Below are positions 39,927 to 46,831 of a stretch of DNA of 46,871 bases, piece after piece. The DNA is from an uncultured Oscillibacter sp. (GTDB lineage Bacteria > Bacillota > Clostridia > Oscillospirales > Oscillospiraceae). The notes beneath the pieces were generated by a model. It worked only from the letters and a program-made list of their open reading frames with translations, did no database searches and was not told the origin of the DNA. Location of the stretch: the NCBI GenBank assembly GCA_945868085.1, contig CAMBKF010000014.1, positions 1 to 46,871 on the forward strand, given 5' to 3'. Made by a program: the position numbers and the translations under genes. Numbering within the stretch: the first letter of the stretch is position 1; each line of letters starts with the position of its first letter.

Positions 39927-40652
39927 TCAGGGCTCCATCATGCCGTACTTGATCTGGATGCGCTGCAGCCGCTCCAGCAGGGGCCTCCCGAACAGCAGCA
40001 TGGTCAGGGCCACCGCCGCCCCGTGTACGCAGTTCACCGGCACGCCCGCCAGGTAAACCGCCAGCACCGAGGAGGTGTCATAGCTGGTGGCCACAGTGAA
40101 GAAGGTGGAGGTGTCCAGCAGCGGGCCCACAATGAGCAATATGGCAAAAAATCCGAACACTGTCAGAATGATGACGTCCTTCCAGCCCTTGGGGGCCTTT
40201 TTCAGAATCCCCCACATGGCAAACAGGCCCGCCAGCAGTCCGCCGATGCCGTAGGCGAACATCTGCCACGGGGTCCAGGGCCCCTGGCCGAAGATGAAGT
40301 TGCTGGCAAAGCCGCTGATGGCCCCGCACAGAAAGCCCGCCTCCGGCCCGAAGGCGATGCCCGTGAGCATGACAATGGCCAGCATGGGCTTGAAGTGGGG
40401 CACGGCGGCAAAGGCGGCCCGGCTGGCCACCGCCAGGGCGCACAGCACCGCCAGGATCACCAGCTCCCTTGCCTGGGGCTTCCGGCTCTCAAAGTGCAGG
40501 AAGAAGGCAGCCGTGGTCAGCACGATGATGGCCAGCCCCGCCAGGTAGTATTTCCGGTCGAAGCGGGAGAAGACAAGCACCGTCAGCGGCACCAGCACCA
40601 GCAGGATCACAAGGCTCAGCCAAAAGCGCCAGGAAGATTTTTTCGTGTTCAT
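39927..40652 (-). CDS. ECF transporter S component, predicted corrinoid-type
   Basis: This 241-residue membrane protein has about seven helices. Two come first, then the S-component core LVILAVLCALAVASRAAFAA, MLAIVMLTGIAFGPEAGFLC, GAISGFASNFIFGQGPWTPW. The F-G-Q-G-P-W-T-P-W-Q stretch is shared with S components assigned to cobalamin-type cargo in clostridia; I recall this from family members and cannot test it here. Its start overlaps the ATPase stop by four bases, and the last EcfT follows four bases after its stop. The corrinoid prediction rests on the riboswitch-like leader and the DUF4430 protein at the head of the operon. Confidence 0.75.
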   Translation of the reverse strand: MNTKKSSWRFWLSLVILLVLVPLTVLVFSRFDRKYYLAGLAIIVLTTAAFFLHFESRKPQARELVILAVLCALAVASRAAFAAVPHFKPMLAIVMLTGIAFGPEAGFLCGAISGFASNFIFGQGPWTPWQMFAYGIGGLLAGLFAMWGILKKAPKGWKDVIILTVFGFFAILLIVGPLLDTSTFFTVATSYDTSSVLAVYLAGVPVNCVHGAAVALTMLLFGRPLLERLQRIQIKYGMMEP

Positions 40653-42322
40653 GTCAACTGATTCTCCTTCATCAGGGCCACCACATCCTCCGCCGTCACC
40701 GCCTGGGGAAACAGGTGCCGGCTCATGCGGTTGGCTGCGGTGGTGTAGAAGCTGTTTTGGGCAAAGAAGCGCCGGGGGGTGTTGGTGGTGAGCAGCTGTC
40801 CGTCAAAGAACATGGACACGCTGTCTGCGTATTCCGCGCAGAACTCCACGTCGTGGCTCACCATAACGATGGTCACGCCCTCCTCCGTCATCAGCCGGTG
40901 CAGCAGCCCCGCCAGCTGGCGCTTGAAGAAGCTGTCCAGGCCCTTGGTGGGCTCGTCCAGCAGCAGCAGTTTCGGCTCCGTCAGCAGCACCTTGGCCAGG
41001 GCGGAGCGCTGCTGCTCGCCGCCGGACAGGTCATAGGGATGGTGGTCTAAAAGCGCCGTAATGTCGCAGAGCTTCGCCATATCCTCGATGCGCCGGTCCT
41101 TGTCCGGGCAGGAGGCGGGGAGCATCTCCTCCAGGTCCTCCCGCACGGTCTTCTTCACAAACAGGCACTGGGGATCCTGGGGCAGCATAGCTAATTTCCC
41201 GTGGAACAGGTCCTTGCATTTGGCGGTGTCCTGGCCGTCCACGCGCACCTTGCCCCGGTAGGGCCTGCAGATGCCGCAGATGGCCTTGAGGGTGGTGGAT
41301 TTGCCCGTTCCGTTGCCGCCTACGATGGAAAACAGCGTCCCCTTGGGCACCCGGAAGCTGACACCCTTGAGGATGTCCGGGCTGTCCTTTTCGTAGCGGA
41401 ACCAAATTTCTTTTACCTCCAGGGCCGGGTCCCGGATCTCCTCCGGAAATTCCGGCTGGGGGGGCAGGGTGTCGCGCAGCTTTTTGCCGGCGGCCTTTTC
41501 CGTCAGCCAGCTGCGGCCCTCCCGCACCGTCAGGGGAGAGGCGGCGCCGCTCTCGCCCGCACCGTAGAAAATGCGCACCGGGGCGGGCATGGCGGTGAAC
41601 ATATCGCTCTTTTGGGTGTAGAGGAGCTGGCCCACCTTCTTGGGCTCGTCATCGGCCAGAATGCGGCCGTTTTCCATGACCACGCAGCGGTCGGCGGCGT
41701 GGAAGATGTCCTCCAGCCGGTGCTCGGTGATGAGCACCGTGGTGCCCAGCTCCCGATTGATCTTTTTCACCGTGTTGAGAAAGTCCGAGGCGGCGATGGG
41801 GTCCAGCTGGCTGGTGGGCTCGTCCAGGATCAGCACCTTCGGCTGCATGGCCATGATGGAGGCCAGGTTCAAAAGCTGCTTCTGCCCGCCGGACAGCTCC
41901 GCCACATCCCGGTGGAACCACCCCTGTATGCCGAAATAGCTGGCCATTTCCGCCACCCGCAGGCGCATGGTTTTCTGGTCGCAGCCCAGGCTCTCCAGGC
42001 CGAAGGCCAGCTCGTGCCACACCTTGTCCGTGACGATCTGACTGTCCGGATTCTGCATGACGAAGCCGATCTCCGACGACTGCCTGCGCAGGTCCGCCTG
42101 GTCCAGGGGCGCACCGTCGTAGAGAATGGACCCCTCCCGGTTTCCGTGGGGGGTGAGTACGGTTTTCAGGTGCCGCAGGAGGGTAGTCTTGCCGCTGCCG
42201 GACTTGCCGCACAGGGCGATGTATTCCCCCTGCTCCACCTGCAGAGAAACCTCCCGCAGGGAGGGATGCTCCGGGTCCGTGGGGTAGGAAAAGGTCAGAT
42301 TTTCGATCGCAAACTGTGCCAT
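40649..42322 (-). CDS. ECF transporter double ATPase (EcfA-EcfA fusion)
   Basis: The 557 residues contain two ABC ATPase domains in one chain. Domain 1 has Walker A GKSGSGKTT (39-47), signature LSGGQKQ (143-149) and Walker B VLILDEPT. Domain 2 has Walker A GGNGTGKST (335-343), signature LSGGEQQR and Walker B LLLLDEPT. Most ECF modules encode two separate proteins, EcfA1 and EcfA2; fused forms serve dedicated transporters. The gene overlaps the upstream EcfT stop by 28 bases and the downstream S component start by four, so translation is tightly coupled. GGGAGG lies before the ATG. Confidence 0.95.
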   Translation of the reverse strand: MAQFAIENLTFSYPTDPEHPSLREVSLQVEQGEYIALCGKSGSGKTTLLRHLKTVLTPHGNREGSILYDGAPLDQADLRRQSSEIGFVMQNPDSQIVTDKVWHELAFGLESLGCDQKTMRLRVAEMASYFGIQGWFHRDVAELSGGQKQLLNLASIMAMQPKVLILDEPTSQLDPIAASDFLNTVKKINRELGTTVLITEHRLEDIFHAADRCVVMENGRILADDEPKKVGQLLYTQKSDMFTAMPAPVRIFYGAGESGAASPLTVREGRSWLTEKAAGKKLRDTLPPQPEFPEEIRDPALEVKEIWFRYEKDSPDILKGVSFRVPKGTLFSIVGGNGTGKSTTLKAICGICRPYRGKVRVDGQDTAKCKDLFHGKLAMLPQDPQCLFVKKTVREDLEEMLPASCPDKDRRIEDMAKLCDITALLDHHPYDLSGGEQQRSALAKVLLTEPKLLLLDEPTKGLDSFFKRQLAGLLHRLMTEEGVTIVMVSHDVEFCAEYADSVSMFFDGQLLTTNTPRRFFAQNSFYTTAANRMSRHLFPQAVTAEDVVALMKENQLT

Positions 42323-43188
42323 AGTATAGCCTCCCGAATGGAATAAAAGGTGGGGATCAGTAACAGTGCGGCGTAAGCCGCCAGACCCAGGATGGGCCGG
42401 AACCCGGCAACCTCCGCAACGGATACTGCCGGAATGAACGCCGCCCGGGCGCTGCCGCCGGCGGCCGCATAGATGGCGGCGGCCAGGGTCACGGCAATGA
42501 GGGCCGTAATGAACCGGTCCCGCCCGGTAAAGCGGTAAATTTGAAAGCTGGTGCGCTTGCCCGGGGCTCCGTAACCCCGGCAGCGCATGGAGTCAGCGGT
42601 GACGACGCTGCCCTCCAGAGCCCAGCCGGACAGCGCCATAAGCACGTCCATGCCGCCCTGGATCTTCTCTTTTCGCGTCCCGGCGCCGCTGCGCCCGATG
42701 CACTTGCGCGCCCCGGCGATCTGCTTCCCCTTGCGCCAGTAGCCGGGGATCAGCCGCAGTACCATCACCAGCACCAGGGAAATGGCGGGGATCACCGCGC
42801 CGAAGAGGCTTGTAAACTTGTCGGAGGTCATAACGATGCCGCCGCACAGGAACCACAGGCTCACCGCCGCGAACATCATCCCCGCGCAGCCGCCGTAGCA
42901 CAGGGCCTGCCAGGTGTAGGGCCGACCAAACAGGGTAAAGAGCGTGGTCTCGCCCAGGGTGTTGAACAGCGGATTCACCGCCGCCACCAGCACCATGGCT
43001 ATAAGCAGGAAGCCGAAGGTCCTGCCGCAGCGCGCCCGGCGCAGCACGGCGTAGTATGCACCCCCGCACAGAAGGGAGACCAGCAGGTACGCCGGGTGAA
43101 ACAGCACCACCGTCAGCACGATGGCCGCCGCGAAGAACAGGAAATTCACCGCCGGGTGGCAGCGGGAAAAAACGTCATAGTCCTGCAT
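42295..43188 (-). CDS. ECF transporter T component (first copy)
   Basis: This 297-residue EcfT/CbiQ-type membrane protein starts MQDYDVFSRCHPAVNFLFFA. It carries AGARKCIGRSGAGTRKEKIQ and the coupling segment VVTADSMRCRGYGAPGKRTS. The start at 43188 has GAAAGGAGG nine bases upstream; an earlier in-frame ATG at 43278 lies inside the preceding gene. It comes second in the operon, 32 bp after the DUF4430 gene and overlapping the double ATPase gene. Two EcfT genes around one ATPase and one S gene is unusual. Confidence 0.9.
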   Translation of the reverse strand: MQDYDVFSRCHPAVNFLFFAAAIVLTVVLFHPAYLLVSLLCGGAYYAVLRRARCGRTFGFLLIAMVLVAAVNPLFNTLGETTLFTLFGRPYTWQALCYGGCAGMMFAAVSLWFLCGGIVMTSDKFTSLFGAVIPAISLVLVMVLRLIPGYWRKGKQIAGARKCIGRSGAGTRKEKIQGGMDVLMALSGWALEGSVVTADSMRCRGYGAPGKRTSFQIYRFTGRDRFITALIAVTLAAAIYAAAGGSARAAFIPAVSVAEVAGFRPILGLAAYAALLLIPTFYSIREAILWHSLRSKI

Positions 43189-43220
43189 GGTCCTCGCCTC
43201 CTTTCTGCGTGTCGTATCGG

Positions 43221-44561
43221 TCAGCCCATGCTGGGTGCGCCCACATCGGTGCCCAGTCCCTTGCAGGTGTAGCACCATACGATGGTGTCGCCGTCCTCCA
43301 ACTTATAGCTGGAGCAGCCGTAGTTGGGGAACCAGCCGTTCACCTTGTACATCCAGCCGGACTGCTGCCCGCAGTCGAATTCATACAGGTGGTTGATGCC
43401 CTCGATGTAGTAGCTGCCGTACAGGGGGGTATAGCTGTATTCGATCTGGATCTTCCGCTCGTCGCAGATCCGCTTCAGCACGTCGAACACGGTCTCGCCG
43501 GCGGAGAAGGAAACGGTGGTGGTGGCGAGGATGGTGCCGCTGTCGGGCACATAGACGTCCAGCCCCGGTGTCAGATCCTTCATGTTGTTCAGGATCGTGT
43601 CGCAGCGGATTTCAATGGTACACGTCGGCCCTGCCGGCTCGGGCGTATCGGGCTTGTCCGGTGTAACGGGCGTATCCGGCGTGTCGGGCGTATCCGGTGT
43701 ATCGGGCTTGCTGGGGGTGCTGGGGGTGCTGGGGGTACTGGGAGTGCTGGGAGTGCTGGGCGTGCTGGGCGTATCCGGCTTGCCGGGCTTGTCGGAGGTA
43801 TTGGGCTTGTCCGGCGTGCCGGGCACGTTGGGCGTATCAGGCGTATCGGTCGCATCCGGGGTCTCTGGATTTTCGGGCCGGATGACCTCCGTCGGCACAT
43901 TCCGGCTGTCCAGTACGGCCTGCACCGCATCTGCCGAGCAGAACATACTCCCCTCGCAGCCCAGAATGCAGTCCAGGGCAAAGGAGCTCAGGGCCTGCAG
44001 GTCCATGTCCTGCACGGAGAGCTCCTGGCCCACATAACAGCCGGTTTTCCCGGCGGTGAAGGTGTTCTCCCCGTCGCTGACGGTCCCGCCCAGCACATAC
44101 ATGGTCTCGGACCCCGTGCGCACGGTACACACCAGCACAGCGTTTTGCAGCGTGGCGCTGTGATCGCCGTACTGCAGCTCCACGGGGGCGTCCGCCGCCT
44201 GGCAGAAGGCCTCGCCCGTCACCAGGCGCACCTGCGCCTCCTCGGCCGAAACGATTTCCAGCTGGCTCCCCTGGGAGAGCATCAGGCTGCAGGTGTCCAC
44301 GTCCACCGCCACATACCCGCTGGTCACGGACACCACATCGCCCTGGCGCAGCTGCACCTGGCCCTTGAGCTCCGAGGCGATGCCGCCGCGCTCCAAATTG
44401 GCCAGGCCCTTGCGCACCGTGGCGCTGATGGCCGTGGTCTCACCCGCCGGGCCGGCCTTGTCGAACCAGCCCAGATGCCGCCCGGCCAGGATAACGGCCA
44501 CCGCGGCGATGGCGGCGATGACAGCCACCATAATGATATTATAAACCGTCTTTTTTTTCAT
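43221..44561 (-). CDS. membrane-anchored FecR-like/TP-repeat/DUF4430 protein, candidate corrinoid-binding protein
   Basis: The 446 residues have four parts. MKKKTVYNIIMVAVIAAIAA begins a single N-terminal membrane anchor (about 7-26). Residues about 45-215 form a FecR-like beta domain (LKGQVQLRQGDVVSVTSGYV; LVTGEAFCQ; CTVRTGSETMYVLGGTVSDG). A linker of P-D-T-P and P-S-T-P repeats (about 229-309) follows. Residues 313-435 match DUF4430: TVSFSAGETVFDVLKRICDE, GINHLYEFDCGQQSGWMYKV, NGWFPNYGCSSYKLEDGDTI. This fold is shared with the C-terminal domain of intrinsic factor and transcobalamin, which bind cobalamin. The protein would sit outside the membrane. It heads the ECF operon behind a riboswitch-like leader. 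Substrate capture for the ECF importer is inferred. Confidence 0.85.
   Translation of the reverse strand: MKKKTVYNIIMVAVIAAIAAVAVILAGRHLGWFDKAGPAGETTAISATVRKGLANLERGGIASELKGQVQLRQGDVVSVTSGYVAVDVDTCSLMLSQGSQLEIVSAEEAQVRLVTGEAFCQAADAPVELQYGDHSATLQNAVLVCTVRTGSETMYVLGGTVSDGENTFTAGKTGCYVGQELSVQDMDLQALSSFALDCILGCEGSMFCSADAVQAVLDSRNVPTEVIRPENPETPDATDTPDTPNVPGTPDKPNTSDKPGKPDTPSTPSTPSTPSTPSTPSTPSKPDTPDTPDTPDTPVTPDKPDTPEPAGPTCTIEIRCDTILNNMKDLTPGLDVYVPDSGTILATTTVSFSAGETVFDVLKRICDERKIQIEYSYTPLYGSYYIEGINHLYEFDCGQQSGWMYKVNGWFPNYGCSSYKLEDGDTIVWCYTCKGLGTDVGAPSMG
43640..43870 (-). repeat. in-frame 9-bp and 6-bp tandem repeats coding the TP linker
   Basis: Between 43708 and 43780 near-identical 9-bp units (reverse of AGCACCCCC) code Pro-Ser-Thr six or more times. 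Flanking units code Pro-Asp-Thr and Pro-Asp-Lys. Their length is likely to vary between strains by slippage. Confidence 0.8.
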
Positions 44562-44580
44562 ATTTACCTCTCCGGGGCAG

Positions 44581-44602
44581 AAAAAAAGCCCCCATTGGGG
44601 GC
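44581..44602 (-). terminator. riboswitch expression platform: terminator
   Basis: On the minus strand GCCCCC-AAT-GGGGGC (44602-44588) runs into T7 (44587-44581), 20 bases before the DUF4430 start codon. TTGGGGG (44639-44633) upstream can pair with CCCCCAA (44601-44595) and break the terminator, giving an antiterminator switch. Confidence 0.85.
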
Positions 44603-44661
44603 ATAGTTGTTCCGTATCGGTCCTGCCGGCATCCCCCAAGAGCCAAAGACCGTCTGATTTG

Positions 44662-44792
44662 GGGAAAGTATTCCGGCTCCGGATGCCTGGTGCCGAACCC
44701 TTCTCGGGGTATCGCTGCCCCAATGGATTTGGCGGCGTAAATCCGTCTACGGCGGCTTGGTACCGCTGGGATGTGACCCATTCCGTTCCGCA
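44662..44792 (-). ncRNA. cobalamin-riboswitch-like leader
   Basis: The minus strand has, in order, GGAA (44789 region), the short stem GGGTCACATCCC (44779-44768), AGCGG, then AAGCCGCCGTAG (44759-44748). The last resembles the B12 box with its GCCACTG or GCCGCTG core. Next come a GC-rich arm with CGAGAAGG (near 44710-44700) and, finally, AGCCGGAATACTTTCC (44678-44663). That piece matches the conserved 3' part AGTCAGGATACCTGCC at 11 of 16 positions. Order and spacing fit the cobalamin aptamer, but several conserved bases differ, so it may be a divergent or variant class. A terminator and antiterminator follow. Confidence 0.55.
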
Positions 44793-44802
44793 AATCACAC
44801 AT

Positions 44803-44942
44803 AGTATACCATGCCGCGGAGCGGACTGGTATACTGCGGCCATATTTTTCGGTTCCCGGCGAGGCCGGGGAGAAAAATGGCATAAAATGAAAGTATAATG
44901 GCCGCTTGCGGCTATTATAACATATGCGTTTCCTCGGCGCAA
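44803..44942 (-). promoter_or_regulatory. promoter and long leader of the DUF4430-ECF operon
   Basis: On the minus strand TTGCGC (44942-44937), 17 bp, TATAAT (44919-44914) would give a leader of about 345 bases. It includes hairpins CCCGGC-CTC-GCCGGG (44869-44855) and a 9-bp stem AGTATACCA/TGGTATACT (44803-44835). TATACT in that stem is an alternative -10. The -35 lies directly after the stop of the upstream TVP38-like gene. Confidence 0.55.
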
Positions 44943-44945
44943 CCG

Positions 44946-45671
44946 TCAATCTTCGGGCTTTTTCCCGGGATGGTCATTTTTTTCATGGCGTTGGCAGACG
45001 CGGCGGTAGATGAGCAGCCCCACCAGGGATAAAAGCAGCGTTCCGCCGAAGACCAGGGCCGCAAACAGGTAGCTTCTGCCGCCCAGGGCGCTGCCGCCCA
45101 CGGTGGATGTCAGCACCGACGGCAGCCGACCCACGGAGCACAGCAGCAGCCAGGTGCCCCAGCTGACGTCCGTCAGCCCCGCGAAATAGCACAGCAGGTC
45201 CTTGGGCGTGCCCGGCACGGTGAATATCAGCCAAAACAGGTAGTTCCGCTTGGGGGAGTGCTTGAGAAAGTGCAGCTTTTCCAGCTTCTCCGGGGAGAAG
45301 AAGATCTCCGCCATAGGCTGGCCCAGTCTGCGCACCAGGGTGAACACGATGATGCTGCCCAAAAACAGGCCCAGCATGCACAAAATGCTGCCCCACACGC
45401 CGCCGAAGGCGTACCCGCCGCAGATCTCCAAAGGCTCTCCCGGGATGATGGCCACCACCACCTGCAGCATGCACATGCCCACATAGGCGGCCATGCCCCA
45501 CAGACCCAGGCTGTCCACCCACTGGCGGAACAGCTCCGGCTGCTTGGCAAACCGGATCATGGGCCGCCCCACGAACCAGCATACCGCCGCCGACAGCAGG
45601 ATAAACACCGCCAGCGCGCAGGCGGCGGCGATCTTCTTCTGCTTTTGGGTGAGGGTGGGCTTTTTAGGCAT
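44946..45671 (-). CDS. TVP38/TMEM64 (DedA-like) membrane protein
   Basis: This 241-residue membrane protein has about six hydrophobic segments. The SNARE-associated or VTT domain is seen in VVVAIIPGEPLEICGGYAFG, GSILCMLGLFLGSIIVFTLV, and FWLIFTVPGTPKDLLCYFAG. The I-P-G-E-P and F-x-x-P-G-T-P-K-D motifs are typical of TVP38/TMEM64 members, and related DedA-type proteins move lipid carriers across the membrane. AAGGAGA lies before the ATG at 45671. No terminator is visible before the ECF operon promoter, so some read-through is possible. The cargo is unknown. Confidence 0.88.
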   Translation of the reverse strand: MPKKPTLTQKQKKIAAACALAVFILLSAAVCWFVGRPMIRFAKQPELFRQWVDSLGLWGMAAYVGMCMLQVVVAIIPGEPLEICGGYAFGGVWGSILCMLGLFLGSIIVFTLVRRLGQPMAEIFFSPEKLEKLHFLKHSPKRNYLFWLIFTVPGTPKDLLCYFAGLTDVSWGTWLLLCSVGRLPSVLTSTVGGSALGGRSYLFAALVFGGTLLLSLVGLLIYRRVCQRHEKNDHPGKKPED

Positions 45672-45699
45672 GGCGGTCTCCTTCTTTCGGCGCACCGGG

Positions 45700-46089
45700 A
45701 TCGGCGGCTGTATTCAGTATACCATAAAGTACCATGGAATTATAAATATTCCGTGAATAAAAGAGAAAAATACTGAGACTTTCGATAAAGTGGTACGATT
45801 TGCGATAACGGTAAGGAAGGGAGTGTGAGGGAAACCCAAGAAGGGCAACAGAGGGATTTCGATTAGGTATGCCATGCCGGGAAAACCTGGTGCAAATGTG
45901 GAAAAGGTCCTGGCATGGCAGGCGGTAGCCGGTGCAAAATAACAAGAATCTTGTTATATACCGTGCTATATCACAAGAAAACTGTTGCAAATGTCACTTA
46001 TTGAGGGTACACTGTAGGAAACCAGTATGTGACAGAATCGCCACGGAGCGGAGGCCGTAAGGCCGTGAGCCAAACGAAGGAGGGCCACC
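45700..46089. other. 390-bp gene-poor region at the edge of a probable mobile segment
   Basis: The stretch has lower GC than its neighbours. TGCCATGCC (from 45869) and GGCATGGCA (near 45912) form a 9-bp inverted repeat around about 33 bases. TAACAAG-AAT-CTTGTTA (near 45942-45958) is another. GTGCAAA or TTGCAAA recurs three times (near 45890, 45932 and 45985). No coding sequence is convincing. It may hold an attachment site, a control region or a structured RNA. Confidence 0.45.
45985..46013 (+). promoter_or_regulatory. promoter for the rightmost genes
   Basis: TTGCAA (45985-45990), 17 bp, TACACT (46008-46013), about 80 bp before the next start codon. Confidence 0.55.
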
Positions 46090-46332
46090 ATGAGCAAAGA
46101 GAAGTTCTTCCGGCCGTACCAGGCCGCCTGGGACAAACGACATATAAAGCAGTTCGGAACAAAGCTGACGTTGAACCAGGGAATGCGCGTCCGTGCCGCC
46201 TGCGACCGTGCCGGCATCACGCCGTATAAGCTGCTGCAGAATCTGCTGCTGCGCTGGGTCCAGGACCAGGAGAACGCCGCCAGGCCCGCCGGACCAACCG
46301 TGTATCAAGACGGCTTCTATATCCGAAGATAG
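46090..46332 (+). CDS. small putative DNA-binding protein of a mobile segment
   Basis: This basic 80-residue protein has AAGGAGGG before its ATG. The middle, FGTKLTLNQGMRVRAACDRA followed by GITPYKLLQNLLLRWVQDQE, resembles a short strand and two helices as in ribbon-helix-helix proteins, but the match is weak. It lies ahead of a large inverted repeat and an HNH endonuclease gene, a setting typical of phage or conjugative elements. A regulatory or accessory role is a guess. No membrane segment or cysteine motif is present. Confidence 0.6.
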   Translation: MSKEKFFRPYQAAWDKRHIKQFGTKLTLNQGMRVRAACDRAGITPYKLLQNLLLRWVQDQENAARPAGPTVYQDGFYIRR

Positions 46333-46360
46333 GCCGCCATGCTGCGCCGTCCCATTGTAC

Positions 46361-46415
46361 CACACGGCGCAAGGGTCGAGACAAGCGGCCATTCGGCCGC
46401 CCTTGCGCTCGTGTG
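46361..46415 (+). repeat. large nested inverted repeat
   Basis: CACACGGCGCAAGGG (46361-46375) pairs with CCCTTGCGCTCGTGTG (46400-46415) with a single bulged base, enclosing GCGGCC-ATTC-GGCCGC (46385-46400). No T-run follows. It could be a structured RNA, a protein-binding cruciform or a processing site. Confidence 0.6.
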
Positions 46416-46460
46416 ATGCGCCCCGGATGCCGCAAACGGCGGCAGAAAGGAGCGTCTATC

Positions 46461-46808
46461 ATGTACGCAAACATTTCCAATGAAGTCCGGCGGAGCATTT
46501 ATCGCCGGGATGGTTTCCGCTGCGCCCTCTGTGATAGCACGGACCAGCTACAGATTCACCACGTCATCCCCCGAGGCAAGGGTGGCGGCCGAGAGAACCC
46601 AATGAACCTGATATGTCTCTGCTGGCGGTGCCACAACGCCGCACACGGCAGCGTCTACCAGCTGGATGACTACGCATTCGCAGTCCTCAACGATGGCATG
46701 AGCATTGACGAAAAAGTGCAGGCAATGCGGGATTATCTCGAGCAGGCATGTATCGAGTATGTCGCCGACTATTACGCCGAACAGGGGGAAATATGGTACC
46801 CGTTCTGA
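46461..46808 (+). CDS. HNH endonuclease
   Basis: This 115-residue HNH nuclease starts MYANISNEVRRSIYRRDGFR. Zinc cysteines are Cys21-x2-Cys24 (CALC) and Cys54-x2-Cys57 (CWRC). The catalytic core is IHHVIPRGKGGGRENPMNL with His33-His34 and Asn49, and the final histidine is in CHNAAHG. Stand-alone HNH proteins of this size are usual next to terminase genes in tailed phages, where they help packaging, and also in mobile elements. AGAAAGGAG lies before the ATG. A terminator follows directly. Confidence 0.9.
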   Translation: MYANISNEVRRSIYRRDGFRCALCDSTDQLQIHHVIPRGKGGGRENPMNLICLCWRCHNAAHGSVYQLDDYAFAVLNDGMSIDEKVQAMRDYLEQACIEYVADYYAEQGEIWYPF

Positions 46809-46831
46809 AGGCCCTCCGGGGCCTTTTTTTA
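46807..46831 (+). terminator. terminator after the HNH gene
   Basis: AAGGCCC-TCCG-GGGCCTT followed by a T7 run. The last 40 bases of the window hold no supported gene. Confidence 0.85.

Noticed and set aside
43640-43870. Regular repeats considered as a CRISPR array
   Set aside because: The units are 6-9 bp, contiguous and in frame, coding a Pro/Thr linker; there are no spacers or cas genes.
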